Shown: in pieces, positions 49,822 to 62,739 of the stretch | How positions within the stretch are numbered: position 1 is the stretch's first letter | How the letters are laid out: each line of letters starts with the position of its first letter | DNA from: Paragordius varius | Taxonomy: Eukaryota; Nematomorpha | DNA length: 64,000 nt | Assembly: GCA_964247055.1 (NCBI GenBank) | Contig: OZ176051.1 | Location: 13,268,001-13,332,000 of the forward strand | Reading direction: 5' to 3' | Made by a program: the position numbers and the translations under genes | The notes under the pieces: model-generated | What the model was told of the DNA's origin: nothing | The model's database searches: none | The model's input: only the letters and a program-made list of their open reading frames with translations

Positions 49822-52728
49822 GAGAGAAAATTGAAATTGGGCAATATTAAGGATAATTAAAAAATAATTATTGACCTATAAGATTTTTATATATAAGATA
49901 TTTACAATTAATTGCATAAAATTATATAGTCATGGTTTTAATTAAAACTCAAAAAATCCATGCTTTGTCTTACTTATTACAAAAAAATTTTTTATGAAAG
50001 TATATTAAAATTATTTTAATTATTTACTAACTAAACTCATTATTTAGATCTTGACATTCATATTTTATATAAAAATAACTAATATATCAAAATAAAATTA
50101 ATTAAATATTCCTTTTTTATTTTTTGTCATCTGGGCTATGTGTGTTTAATAAATTTACTGTTGTGTTTTGTAGTCCCGTATATTAAAAATAGGATTTCCA
50201 TGTAGTGGAATATCAACCAAAAATCCATATAATATTTCATAGGTCGTCAACAAAAAATTTGCGGCAAATGAATTTGCTGGTCATAAGCTGTCTCATGAAA
50301 AAAAAATTTTATTATTTTTTTTGCACACAGTGCTTCAATTTTATGGACAAACATTTCATAGAGCATGTCGGGTTGATTAATCAAAATATCCAATTTTCGA
50401 TACGCTAACAAAATATCAAATGTTTATTTATTCCAGTTTTTAACTTATAAAAATTATTATTCCATATATAAATTATTAATAGTTATATACAAATTTATGA
50501 TTTCTAAAGGATTATATTTTTTATATCGATGGCAATGTTAGATAGATTTTTCCAAAATCATAGTTATAAATTTAATTTAATTTAACAATTTAATAAAAAT
50601 ATATCCTTAATCGATAATAAGTGTGGGAGTTTATACCTTATTTTCATTAGCATTGCAGAGCAATATTGTTGACTAACGTAGGTAGATCTTCTTATAGTGA
50701 TATTAATTATGTTTAACACCAATTCTTCATAAGACGTGTTTACCATAAAATTGAAATATAATGGATTATTTTCCATTCAAGATACAATAAGTAAGAAGCT
50801 CAAAAGATTGAAAATCGAAATATTGATCCAAATTGCGTATGTTGGTCTTTCCCAAATATCTTTTATGATGGTAATAAATATCACGAGAAACGACGCATTT
50901 AAAAATAATAATGAACAAAAATTATCTTCATTTAAATTGGATGAGGGACATTGTTTTATCATTTTATTATAAAAGTAGAAATTCGGACAGATTTAGCCAA
51001 TAAGTTAAACCGATGCCCAATATTGATCTAATTTGTAAGTTTGAAGTCAAAACTGGTAGATATAGATAGTGATTGGAAAATATTTAATTGGACATAATAA
51101 ATTAGAAATGAAATAGCGATTATTAAATATTTTTATAATATTCATTAAATAATATGCTGACATAAAAATAGCCTAATTTACTTTTTTTATGCTTTGCTGC
51201 TTTTTTGGTTAAGACACATTGCATAATTTATATAATAGTTACTATATAAAATACATTTTAACATAATTATATATGGTTTAATATTAAGCTCATTTTTTAA
51301 AATAATTTAGATTCAAATATACAAAATCAGAAAAAATAAAAAAATTAAATTCACACTCAGGCATCGTCATAGATTATTATAAAAAGATATACATTTCATT
51401 GTCTAAAAAAGTCTCAGACAATTAAAAGTTTTTCCAGTCAATCGATAGAATATCTATCCAATAAAATCAACTATCCGACTTAAAATTATTTTTCTTAATG
51501 GATCCCATTTTCTTTTTCAATTTACTCTCAAACATTGTCATTTTACTGGATAATCTCATATCCCTCTTTATAAATTTTATACCTTTAAAAATAATGTGTT
51601 TTGAGCTAAGACTCATAATTAAAATATGTGTTTTATCATAGTTTGCAAATTGTTATTTTTTACTTTTAAGCAGGGCTTTTAACTGGAAGGTTCCCAATTT
51701 TAGCCGGGTCATGTTACACTGGGGCGGAACCAATCCGGTTCCAGTTCTAGTCCTCGATAGCCAGCCCAGTTTTGCTCCCCCAAAAAATTAAAATATAAAA
51801 TTTATTGTTTAAATTATTATATAATTGTTTTTATTATAAAAATTTTTGTGGTTTGCTTTCAAAATGGAATATTGTTGTAATTTCTTGTTTAATATTTGTG
51901 AGAATTAATCATATTAAGATAACATTTTTTTCGTATCTGATTAGTTACCATGTTGACAATTTTTCTAAATATCTCTCTTTAATACTTATAGAACCAATAA
52001 TATATCAAGATTTTCTCGTAAAATTTCAATGGAAAAATTTGACCAGATAGATTTTTTTTGATCCAATTGTATGGAAAAAGTATTAATTATATATATTTTA
52101 TGTTTTGTAAATATTAAACGCTACTTCCGTTTTAGGGCAAATTATTTAAAAAATTATTATATAAAGCTAAAATCTTTTTTGAAGGTATTGGGTAAAACTA
52201 AATATGATAGTTAAAATCATTAAATTTTATAGCATAATAACAAGTTTTTAAAATACAAGTTTGACGCCAAAATGCGATTTTCAGCTTTAATTCTTGTAAG
52301 TCTATCCAACACCGTCTGAAAAAAATGTAAAATTTTATCATATTTTTCGTTTAGTGTTATCTTAATTTTTTGTTTTTTTTGTTTTTTTTTCATGCATGAA
52401 ATCATGTGATTAAAAGCGGCAAGACATTCAAGGAGAGTATTATTTAAAAATATGTTTCTCTTTAGAGCAATTATTAATCTTTTTCTTTGTTTTGTAGAGT
52501 TTTTTTAATTTTTAGCCATAATTTCTTTATATTTTTCTTTTATGATTGCTAGACAGAGTGAAATATTAATATTTATACTTTATACAAATTAACAACATTT
52601 ATAAAGATTACTCTTTAATTTTATTTATTATTCTAGATATTTATTTTTTTTTTGTAAAGAGGGTAAGTGAGAGGGAGGGCAATGGCAAACCACCCTCGTT
52701 TTTTACTGCCAAAAAATAGTTTTACTAT
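49822..52728. other. Intergenic, mostly unrecognised
   Basis: AT-rich stretch. Apart from the receptor-like remnant at 50582-50962 and a GC-richer patch at about 51666-51780 (CAGGGCTTTTAACTGGAAGG.., possibly a hAT-MITE piece), nothing stands out. The 81-codon plus frame at 51805-52050 is unassigned. Confidence 0.4.
50582..50962 (-). pseudogene. Possible decayed GPCR fragment (TM1-TM3)
   Basis: One minus-strand frame of about 125 codons interrupted by a single in-frame TGA at 50777-50779. It has a first hydrophobic segment FLNASFLVIFITII, a basic/polar linker, a second segment WINISIFNLLSFLLIVS reminiscent of TM2, then NNPLYFNFMV, comparable with SVDNIYFMI at the same place in the receptor at 56133-57269. 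No start, TM4-TM7 or matching exon was found. It could be chance: AT-rich DNA readily yields Ile/Leu/Phe-rich frames. Confidence 0.25.
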
Positions 52729-55495
52729 ATGAACTTAACGCGACTTTTCAAAGTTGGATGCTGGAACGTACGCTTAACAGAAACCAAACTGGTGATAATT
52801 GAAAAGGAAATGGAAAGATTGACCTTAGATATACTGGATCTAACGGAAACCAAGCAAAGAGGTAGCGCGAAAGAAACGAAAATTATACATTGTTAAGATC
52901 GGGGAGAGATGACCAGAAATCAGAAGGCGTTGCAGTATTAATAAAAAACAAATTAAATAAAAGTCTCATTAGTTATACACCATATACACCCAGAATCGTG
53001 AGTATTAGGCTGAATGCCAAGCCACTTAAATTTACATACATAGTAGTCTATGCTCCTACGTCAAACGCTCCCAAAGACGACATAGAGGATTTTTATGCAA
53101 CGTTGCAAATAGTTTTGGATGAAACGAAGAAAGGAGATATGATTATCATAGGAGGGGATTGGAACAGCAAAGTTGGTAGAGGTAGAGTAGATCAAATAGT
53201 TGGCCCATATGGATTGGGAGAACGAAACGAGGCCGGGGAAGCACTGATCAATTTTTGTCAAGAAAATGAGATGATGATAACCAACACATGGTTTCCACAA
53301 CACAATAGGAGGTTATACACATGGACTTCTCCATGTGGTAAATATAAGAACCAAATTGATTACATAATATGTCCTCAAAAATGGAAAAGCTCTATAATCG
53401 ATACCAAAACAAGCAAAAGCAGCGATTGCTCTAGCGATCATGAGCATCTAGTAACCAAAATCAAACTTAAAATAATTAAAAATAAGGTTAAACAGATATA
53501 CAGATATGACACTCGAAACATTCCAAACAGTTTTAGAACAGAAACAAACGATAGATTAGAAAGATTGGACAATGAATGTAGCTCAGAACAATTATGGGGA
53601 ACGATAAAAAATGTTGTTAATGAAGTGGCAAAAGAAAAAGTGCAGAGAGTAAAGAGGAAAGATAACAAATGAATATCAGAAAAGAGTTTAGAGATTGCAG
53701 AAAAGAGGAGAAAAGCTAAATTAAGAGGTGATAATAAAATGGTAAAATTATATAACAAAGAATTTCAACGACAAACAAGGAAGGATTATGAAGATTTTCT
53801 TAATAAACAATGTCTGGAAGTGGAATTAAATAACAAAAAAGAATTAATGCAACCAATGTTCCAGAAACTAAAGCACATGACTCATAAACCTTTTATATAA
53901 TCCCAAAAGATTAAAAAAGAGAATGGCACCATATTGTGCAAACAAACAGATGTACGAGAAAGATGGAAGGAATACACCCAAAAACTCTATCAGGCTCCTC
54001 AAGCAAAAGTGTTGCAATTAAAAGAAGAAGAACGTGATCCAGATATATTAAGAGAGGTTGATTTAGCTAGCAATGGGATTAGACAATATCCCAATAGAGT
54101 TCATAAAAGCTATTCCTGTAGAAACGTTACACAAGTTATGTCAAAAGGTGTGGGAAACACGTGAGTGGCCAAACGACTGGACATCATCTGTATATCTCCC
54201 AATATACAAAAAAGGAGATGTACTCCAGTGCGAGAACTATCGGAACATATCTCTTATTAGCCACGCTAGTAAGGTCTTACTAAAAGTAATACAAAACAGG
54301 ATGCACAGTATCATACAGACAGAAATACCAGAAAATCAAGCCGGATTTATGAAGGGAAAAAGCACAAGAGACCATATCTCAAACATGAGAAGGATAATGG
54401 AAACATTAAAAGAGTTCCAGAAAGAATTATACATGTGTTTTATTGATTACAGACAAGCCTTCGATTCAATTAACTATGACTGCTTGTGGGAAACATTAAA
54501 GTTAGTAGGGGGATCGTCTCACTTAATAAGATTGATAGCTCTCTCTATGTAAAACAAAGAGCGATTATTAGAACATCAGCGGGGGACACAGACGAAATAC
54601 CTATCTTGAAAGGAGTCAGACAAGGGTGTTGCTTATCCCCTTATCAGTTCAATATGTGCACAGAAATGATAATGAGGATGTTGGATGGTAAAAATATTGG
54701 AGTAAGAATAGGAGGGAGAACAATCAATAATTTAAAGTTTGCAGACGATACCACTCTTATAGCTGAAAGTGCAAATGATTTAAAGGAATTGATTGAAGTG
54801 ATTCGAAAGGAAAGTTGAGTTGTGGTCTTAAGTTTAATCCTAACAAAACCAAAATATTATGTACAGGAAAAAAGCCTACAATCATTATAGAAGGAGTAGA
54901 AATAGAAATAGTTAAACAGTTAACGTTTTTGGGCGCAATAATTTCAGAGGATGGGTCTTCAACTCCTGACATCAGAAAAATAGGATTGGGTAGAGAAGCG
55001 ATGACCAAATTAATAAAGATTTGGAAAAACAAAAGCGTAGGAGTTGAAACCAAAAAAAGATTACTCTACTGTTTCGTTCTCACGGTCACCACATATGGAT
55101 GTGAGAGTTGGACTCTCAGAAAAAGGGACAAAGAAAGGCTCATGGCTTTTGAAAGGAGCTGCTGGCGTAGGATGCTAGGATACACCTGGAAGGATAAAAT
55201 TAAGAATGGAAATCTAACTTCAGAAATAAAACCTAAAACAAACATCCTGGAGATAATTCTAAAAAGAAAGTTAACATATTTTGGTCATGTCATGCGATCG
55301 AATTCTCTGGAGAAAGATACGATGTTTGGGAAGGTAGAAGGGCAAAGGAAACGAGGCCGACCACCGATGAGGTGGTTGGATACGATAAAAGAAGAGACCA
55401 AAATGACATTGAAAAGCTCAATATAGCGGTTAAAGATAGAAAAAAATGGAAAGAAATAGTTAAAACTATATCCAAAAAGTCGTTTACGACTTAGG
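52729..55495 (+). mobile_element. RTE-type LINE, near full length, few breaks
   Basis: Endonuclease from ATG 52729 (FKVGCWNVRLTETK) with one frame change near 52893, continuing in an open frame to 53672 with IIIGGDWNSKVGRG, QIDYIICPQKWKSS and SSDHEHLV. Reverse transcriptase at about 53690-54818: LDNIPIEFIKAI, PENQAGFMKGKSTRDHI, CFIDYRQAFDS, GVRQGCCLSPYQFN, LKFADDTTLIAE. C-terminal region 54815-55430 with KQLTFLGAIIS, TTYGCESWTL and LTYFGHVMRSNSLEKD. It resembles the pol annotated in insects as craniofacial development protein 2-like (recall). A TGA at 53670 and two or three frame changes stop it from being active, but it is the best preserved LINE here. Confidence 0.9.
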
Positions 55496-55499
55496 AAAA

Positions 55500-56025
55500 A
55501 CCAACCATTAGCAAATAAAATTTAGTTGATGTGTTTTCCACAGTTGGTTTTAATTTGATTTGACCTATTGTACGATAAAAATGCGATTTTCGGAATTCGG
55601 CTAATAAAATTAAAATCGAAATAACTCTTTTCTAGTATTTATAGGCTTCTAAAAAAATAATTAATATTGATATGATGGTAATTTTAATAGAACAAAAGAT
55701 TAAAAATGGCTTTATTAAATGACACAAAAGTAATAAATGAGGGTTTTAATCAAAATAATTTTTTTATGTTATCTTTTTGAGACATTCATTACCATACACA
55801 AAGTTTGAACTATTTTCATCCATTGATTATAAAAATATATTATTTAAAAAAAACGCTCTCGCTTCACGGGTTTAATTTATTTGACCTATTGTACAATAAA
55901 AATGTGATTTTCGGAGTTTGGTTAATAGCATAAAAATTAAAATAACTTTTTTATAGTATTTTTACAGAATCTCATTTCCTTCATCATCCTAAAGTTTTAA
56001 CTATCTAATATATGTTTAATTAACA
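55500..56025. repeat. Repeat-rich flank between LINE and GPCR
   Basis: Two similar blocks in tandem, each with 'tttgacctattgtac(g/a)ataaaaatg' and a GATTTTCGGA word (about 55558 and 55878). Between them a stretch with 'tttttttatgttatc' and CGCTCTCGCTTCACGGGTTT matches part of the CACTA-like element at 33230-33380. Confidence 0.5.
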
Positions 56026-56031
56026 TTTATT
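56026..56031 (-). promoter_or_regulatory. Possible poly(A) signal of the GPCR gene
   Basis: AATAAA on the minus strand about 100 nt beyond the receptor stop codon. Confidence 0.4.
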
Positions 56032-56132
56032 TTTTGCTAAGCACCGTGCATAAAACACAATAAAGACTCAGACAGATATATATTGACTTTTAGCAAACTA
56101 AATTTATACGTAAAACAATATAGGATTTAAAA

Positions 56133-57269
56133 TTATGGAGAAATGTGTATTTTGTGTTGTTGTCTACAAAATAAGATAATTACATATGGGACAATATAAA
56201 ATTTAAGTGTCATAAGAAAGAATGTTATATGTTCGACTAGTGAATTGCAACCGAGGCCAGGAATCCAATATTTGTATTTGTACACAATGACAACAGCATA
56301 CGGCAGTGTGGTACATAAATTTATTACGTTTGCAATAGTTATTATTTTAAGGTATCTTTTTATGCGTCCTTTAAGGGATTTTACACTTGGCCGAGCACTG
56401 TTTAATGATTGTCCATCATTATTTCGACTCCCAGAAACTATGATAGGTGATTTAAAGATGTTAGGGGATGTGTGGTCCTCACATACGCTTTTCGATGCAA
56501 TAGTATTAAAGGTAAATCTTGCGCTTTGGTTACGCATTATGCGAATTTTGAATTTGCGTATCGTTAAAACATTTATCATAATGATAAATATTTGGGGTAA
56601 GATTAATGTGCTAATTACGACAATCGGATTATATATACTAAGAAAATAAATGTACTTCACATTGAATGGTAATATAAAGTGATCAGATAATTTTAAATAT
56701 GCCTGGTGATCAAGTAACGGCTTTATCAAATCAAACCGAACCATAAAAAAATATGGTATAGTTATCAATATTGACACAATCCCTATAACATTTAATGATA
56801 CTTTCAAGCATTTTATATGCCTTTTATACAAATTATAGTATTCTATAGGGTAATGCAAAGCAATGTATATATCAATGTTCATTAGGGCTGCAATAAAGTT
56901 CGTTATAAAGTATAATATTAACTCTATCTTCCCAATTCTTCTCAGGATAATACCTGCATAAATATTAGGCGCATCGCGTAAACATTCATCACGTATCATA
57001 AAATAAATGTTATCGACTGAAAAGAGACTAATTATTACGCAAATAATACATAAAATATTTATATAAAAGCGGTATAAAACTTTAAACTTTTTTTTAATTT
57101 TGAAAATGTCGCATCTGGCATATGATAATCCTAATATGACAAGAGTAGCTCCAAATACACCGATAGGTAACAATATCATCATCATAATGGCTTGTACTTT
57201 TTGAAATTTTGAATGAGCTTGGTATTGCAATCTTGGCCTCGTATTGAGGAAGTGTAATGAAATGTTCAT
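56133..57269 (-). CDS. Orphan class A-like GPCR, single exon, 378 aa
   Basis: An intact open frame with seven predicted membrane segments: about 27-50, 64-85, 113-135, 156-177, 214-237, 306-330 and 344-367. The N-terminus is short and the third intracellular loop (238-305) is long, basic and Ser/Asn-rich. TM3 ends IDIYIALHYPIEYY, the pattern of class A 'DRYxAIxxPxxY' with DRY changed to DIY. TM6 has CTTLPY in place of CWxP, and TM7 has VPYVI for NPxxY. Cys96 stands near the top of TM3, but the predicted ECL2 (178-213) has no Cys; Cys340 in ECL3 is the only obvious outer partner. It could be a divergent neuropeptide or FMRFamide-receptor-like protein; the ligand is unknown. An intronless gene among multi-exon neighbours fits a retrocopy or a family that expanded without introns. 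The intact frame suggests it is functional. Confidence 0.8.
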   Translation of the reverse strand: MNISLHFLNTRPRLQYQAHSKFQKVQAIMMMILLPIGVFGATLVILGLSYARCDIFKIKKKFKVLYRFYINILCIICVIISLFSVDNIYFMIRDECLRDAPNIYAGIILRRIGKIELILYFITNFIAALMNIDIYIALHYPIEYYNLYKRHIKCLKVSLNVIGIVSILITIPYFFMVRFDLIKPLLDHQAYLKLSDHFILPFNVKYIYFLSIYNPIVVISTLILPQIFIIMINVLTIRKFKIRIMRNQSARFTFNTIASKSVCEDHTSPNIFKSPIIVSGSRNNDGQSLNSARPSVKSLKGRIKRYLKIITIANVINLCTTLPYAVVIVYKYKYWIPGLGCNSLVEHITFFLMTLKFYIVPYVIILFCRQQHKIHISP

Positions 57270-58779
57270 TTATAGAGAATATATAATAAAATATATTTTA
57301 GAATAAATAATTAGTAAAGGCCGTTAATTATTTTAATTAATATTTCTGGCATGTTGTACGGGTTTGAATGCCTAATAATATTATGCAATATATATTATCG
57401 AAAACTAATTAAAAACAATGTATTATATTTAATTAAGTGTCGAAGAAACTATGTATAATGTATTTATCTTTAGGATCCCATGCTTTAATCCAGATCGTGC
57501 TCTTTTACCGAATTTATATCTTTGTATTGGTAAAATTAGGCGCAATACGCTTCTATAAAAATATTTAAATATACATAATAAGCCTCTAATAGAGACATAT
57601 AACTCAAAATACTTTTACAATTTGGCATGAGATTATAGTATAAACAAAGTCATATGAATAGCGCAGTTTATTTAATGTTCAATATTTGATAAATTTGTAT
57701 TTTAAAGGTATTTTCAAATCGTAATTCTTTGCTATTTTTATAAGATCTCCCCACCAATATATTTAAAAAACTTAACTAAACCAGAAGTGTCCAACACGCT
57801 CCGAGACATTATATTCGGCAAATTATGAATCCATAATTTGTAAAATATGTTTAACACGTCAAGATCTTTTTCTTTCTCCTAGTTGAAATATTGGGGTAGT
57901 TTTATATCCCAGAGCTCAATTTTGTAAATAAAGTATTGTTTTAAAAGTATTTTTTTTAATATTATCAAATATTGTTCTCATGTATTAGATAAAAAACTTA
58001 TATTTTTTATAACTTCTTGAGAATTGGGACAGCTCTAAAACACCATTAAAATGAACAGCTGATAATAAAAATATATTACGTTTATGCAAAAAATATATGG
58101 AAACTTTTTAAAATTAATTATTTACATTCTCCAACCATATTATACATTTATTTGCCTGTTCCTTTAGCGAAAAAAATTATAGAAAAAATTAGCGGCGAAA
58201 TGAGATGAGGTTTATTTTTTTAAAAAAAAATTTGTATAATGAGCTTAAAAGTCGAAAGAAAGCATATTTTTAAATTTTGCTTAATACTTTAAATACTTTT
58301 TAAGACCTTCGAATTTCAAATCACTCGTCTCATAAATCTACCCCAAAGGTCATGAGGTGTTAAAAAAACTCATTAAAATTAATATATAAACCAATTCTTA
58401 GAATAAGTCTTTTCAATTGGCAACTAACTAGAAAAATTGGTATACGGTGTTTGCATTTTACTTGTCCAATAATATATATTAATACCCAAGTATATGCTGC
58501 CAGTGAAGCCATTTGTTTTGGACACCCCTGTTCTAAACTATAGAGTATTTAAATTTTCAATGATATTGTATAGATAAGGTCAGAAGGTTTTGTAACTATT
58601 TTCATAATAAGAGTGATTTTAGTAGAAAGGGGGAGAACAGGGGTGTACCTGCGTGTGTCATATATTAAAGAGGGACGATCGTTAAATATAATGTCTTTTT
58701 TGTCACTACCTCATTAATATAAATAAATATTATTACGTCTGCATAAACAAGGTCAATCATAGATTATCAGTATATTGTA
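57270..58779. other. Upstream of GPCR; contains a family R copy
   Basis: 57890-58380 is a clear family R copy (GGGGTAGTTTTATATCCCAG, AGCTCAATTTTGTAAATAAA, 'tatttgcctgttcctttagcg', 'ggtcatgaggtgttaa'). The part nearest the receptor (57270-57880) is AT-rich with no recognised promoter element. Confidence 0.55.
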
Positions 58780-59657
58780 ATAACTTAGGGTTATCTATAT
58801 TTTGTCCATCGGCTACTACGAATTTCACCCATCTTCCAAGTTATATATGAATGCTATAGCAAACAAATTGATTGTTTTTTTGCCGCAAACCATTAGTCAG
58901 GTGTTTTTGAAATTGTGCGAGCTTATGCCCCATTGATGCAAAAGATATTACATATGCTAGGTAAGGAGAGTACGGCTAATGCGGCAGAATTTTCAACTAG
59001 ATTCCAAGGTGTCTTACACTGGTTCTGTTGTGATACGGAGCATTGTCATATAGGAAAATCACTCATGTACTTTGGCCCTTTTCGTTATTTTCGATTAATG
59101 CATGTTTTAAACTAATTATATGATGGCGATAGCGTGTGTATTTAAGGTTAGCTGGGCTGCAAAAATTATTATACACATTACTGCTTTGGTTTCACCAGAC
59201 ACCCTATTGTCATTTTGCCAAAGCCATTTTGGTTTTGATGAACCGGCTTGGAAAGGTATAAGCCACGATTTTTTTTATTTTTGAATTATTTACATGATGA
59301 GGCCGCTTCTCTCAACCGTCACAATTACGTCATGATTTTAAAACACTCTTTTTTGTTTTAAAGTTCGAAATTGTATTGGCATTTACGGAGTAATACTCTA
59401 TTTTTTGATACGATGCTTCTGTCAATTGTCACTGTCTTTAACTCAAATCCTCTTCTAAAAACACTTAAACTTTATAGTCTTCGCAGTCGTGTCTCTACAA
59501 GCGCCTTAACTTTCTGTAATTTAAATCAGCTTTTTAATTTTCGAAAACATGTTTCACATGTTTAAACCAAAGCATGTTCATAACATCATTTTCTTCTGAT
59601 GGAATAGAAAAGAATTCTAAGGGCAGATTTTCTTTTTTGAGGCACAAAATTTGACAT
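58780..59657 (-). mobile_element. Decayed mariner transposase (mauritiana/Mos1-like)
   Basis: On the minus strand the frame starts at ATG 59657 with MSNFVPQKRKSALRILFYSI, clearly like the Mos1 start MSSFVPNKE. Later blocks are GLYLSKPVHQNQNGFGKMTI (for 'KSYVDPGQPATSTARPNRFGKKTM'), VIFLYDNAPYHNRTSVRHL (the catalytic-Asp block HDNAPSH), PYSPYLAYVISFASMGHKL (for YSPDLAPSDYHLFASMGHAL), and a C-terminal GRWVKFVVADGQ. Interrupted by stops and by sequence loss in the middle. Same family as 19468-20170. Confidence 0.85.
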
Positions 59658-60169
59658 GATTATGATAAAATTAAGACGCTCGCAGGTGTTGTAGGTGTAT
59701 GTCGTTTAATTGAAAAAATGTCGTCTTTGTCAAATTTATCGGCTGCGTTAAATTAAACCATGACTGCAGTTTGGACTATAGAGGATTGAGGTTAAGATAC
59801 CCATCCGTGTCTGTTTCTAATATTCTGTATTTATATCCATATAATTTGGATAAGTTAGCAAAATCGCCTTTGAAAGCGTGTATTCACTTTTCTCCTTTTC
59901 GTTGTTGTCTTCTTGGGTGTAAAACATGGACCCGATTTTAGATCTAAGCTATATATAATACAGGACACCATATCATTAAAGGTTTTGCACTTTACGATTC
60001 CTATTTCAATAGTAATAAATTTATTCGGTGTAATGATAAGTTTTAAGTGTATTAAGACACTATTTTCATCTTATTGCTTAAATCGATAGTTATAGGGTGA
60101 TATGAACGATAATCATATATTAAATATCATAAGACAATTACAGAGGAAAAAAACAACGGTGTGATAATT
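59658..60169. other. Between mariner relic and gypsy fossil
   Basis: About 0.5 kb. Part may be the mariner 5' untranslated end; the last 200 bases may be LTR remnant, since the boundary word TTTTTTAACATACC is shared with the LTR/internal junction at 47769-47778. Nothing else is seen. Confidence 0.35.
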
Positions 60170-62600
60170 AATTTTTTAACATACCTCCTTCTTTAAGCTT
60201 GATTCGGGCTTACGGAAACGGATCGGGTACCGGTGAGTCGTAGTTGGAAGCTTTATTTGTTTGTCTGGAAGCATTCTCACAAGAATTGACGCCGAATTTA
60301 GACTCTCGTTTCTGTTTTCAGAGGTTATTATATCGTGTTCGTGGGGTTGGGTTGAGGACGATGTATGAGGTAGCATGGCTATTGATGTGTGAGGTATCAT
60401 GGTAGATATTGCTGGGTTACCTAGATTCTTATTCTTTCCCCCTTTTATTCCGTCTTCTTCGGCAGACCCGTTTATGCTATTTTTTCATTGGCCAGCATTG
60501 CGAATAACTTTGCCAATGTCGTTTTTACGATAATCTCCTTTCTACTATTTCTCCCTCCCTCCAACCACTACACGATTCATTCTTAAGGTATATCTTTTAG
60601 CCCTTTTCAAACTCCTGCGGGGTGGAACTCATTGTGTTTGGATTTCATCCATGTTAAAGGACCTACTTCGTTTTTAAAACAGATGCGCCGGATGAGATGG
60701 ATGTTGCGACGGGTCCATAGAACTTGATTCAATCTTCGTTCCGGGTCGAATGGGAAGGCTAGTCATTAAATAGTGATTTTTTAAGGTTAAAATTACTCAC
60801 TTAAAGACCATGTTCGGGGGTGGTAGGGAGTAGAAGTTGCATATTTAATATTAGAGAACGCTTAAGTTCCTTAGAATTCCCCGATTATGCCATTATCGGT
60901 AACCACCAGTTTCGGGTACCCAAAACAGCAAAAACATGTTTCTAAAAACTTAATGATAATACCAGTATTGACCGGTAACATTTCTATCTATACCCATAGG
61001 GTGCAATGGTCAATTAACACCACCGAGTAGAAGTTGTCAATGGGACCGGCAATATCTAGGTGTACCCTTTCCCAAAAAGTGGTAGAGCATTTCATTGATA
61101 GGTGGAATTTCGGGTACATTTGGGCGAAGTTTTTGACAGTTTTGGCAGCTGCGCACCCACCACCCTTCAATATCTTGGCTTAACCCAAACCAAAAAACCT
61201 TTTCACGGTCCTGCTTGTGGCCTCACTTCGTCCGGAATTATTAGCCTATCGACAAATAATAACCCATATGTATCCTCAATTCTTTTATCCCGATAAAGGG
61301 TCTAACCAGTGGTCCGTCCAGTTATTAGACCTCAGCCCTACTTTCAATTTTGATATTGTAGGGTCATTTGATTCTTGATAGATAATTTCTATACAATTTA
61401 CCTCGCGTGGCCAAATTATCTGAACCTCGAACTCTTCGTCTTTTTCCAATGTCGTGATTTTCCATGGGGAGCCTCGAAAGGCAGTCAGCTATGTTTGCTC
61501 TTAGGCTGTATTCGATATTATAATTGAACAAAGACGTTCTTGTTATCCAAAGCAACAGTTTAATATTATTAATGTTACTTAAGTCACTTTGCGGCCCAAA
61601 TAGTTTCACTAAAAGTGTATGGTGAGTTTTTATTATAAATTTTCTGCCATACAAAAAAGTTTTAAATTTCTCTAAAGCTATTTAGATTACCTTCGCTTCT
61701 CGCTCAATTACTGATTAGTTTTGTTCAGCTTGGGAGCATTTTTGAACGTGTAGGCGATCTGTGGTATGCCATCTCTTGTTCTATGTGATAGGGATAATTT
61801 TGAATAAAAATTAAGCAAACCCAAAAAATGATCTTAGAGTTGTTTTGTTAGTTGGGTACTCTTTGATTGCTTAATTTTATTTGGGGACGATTTCGCGCAG
61901 TTTTCAGATGAAATATCCAAGTATTCTATGAATTGTTAAAAGAGTTTTATTTTATCCGTAATTTTAATCCCATTGTTTCTAATTTGGTAATACTTTTTTA
62001 AGTTTTCTCTATTGCGTCAATTTCCCCGACGTCGTATAAATAGAAGGTGTCCCTGTGCAATCCTTCAAAAACCAATCCATTTGTTGAAAAAAACTTAAGG
62101 CGCAATTCTACCCAAATGATAATTGCTTATACTTAAAAAACTCTTTTTATGTAGAAATCGTTAGTTGCTGCTGACTATTTGGATGTACAGGAATTTGTAA
62201 ATATGCTTTCAAACCTAGTGTCGAGAAAGATTTGCCAATCGAGGTAAGGTCGTCAAAAGTTTGGTTTAGGTATTAATGTGGTTTTTATATGTAGATTTAT
62301 ACTTATTTTAAAATCAGCGCATATTTTAAGCTCCTTATTAGGTTAAAAAATATTAAAAAATGACTAGACCAAACAAATCGCCTCATTCTTGGATCAACGG
62401 ATCAATTATATCAAGATTAACTAATCTCTTTATTTCATCTCCACTTTGTTCTGCAGAAATATCGGCCTTTCCTACTTGGAAAAATTTCGCCACAATCATT
62501 GGAGTTGAAAATATTTTAATGCGTTCACCTTTCGCAGTCAAGGGCCCTCAGATAACATTGTTATATTTGTTAATATCACATAAATAAATTTTTTTATCCA
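60170..62600 (-). mobile_element. Gypsy-type element fossil, older relative of 47566-49821
   Basis: Minus-strand pieces in gypsy order: RT region (about 62580-61960, recognised from FSTLGLKAYLQIPVHPNSQ and a following YxDD-like area), RNase H / connection (61654-61364), integrase (around 61170-60850, LHLDIAGPIDNFYSVVLIDH) and the C-terminal tail (60400-60176, THRYPIRFRKPE, matching TRRYPIRSRKPL of the 47.6 kb element). It is broken by many changes and no clear LTR pair is visible, so it is considerably older than its relative. Confidence 0.8.
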
Positions 62601-62739
62601 GTCCATTCCGAATATTGCAAATTAATATTTTTAATAATATTTATTTTTAGATTCGCTGCAAGAGCTACAAATTTTTTTGCTCTTATAAAATTGACTAGTT
62701 TTCTCAAAATAAACGCAAACATGCCCAGCATGTGCGATT

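Noticed and set aside
56245-56649. 134-residue plus-strand frame
   Set aside because: Antisense shadow of the receptor gene, with no recognisable domain.
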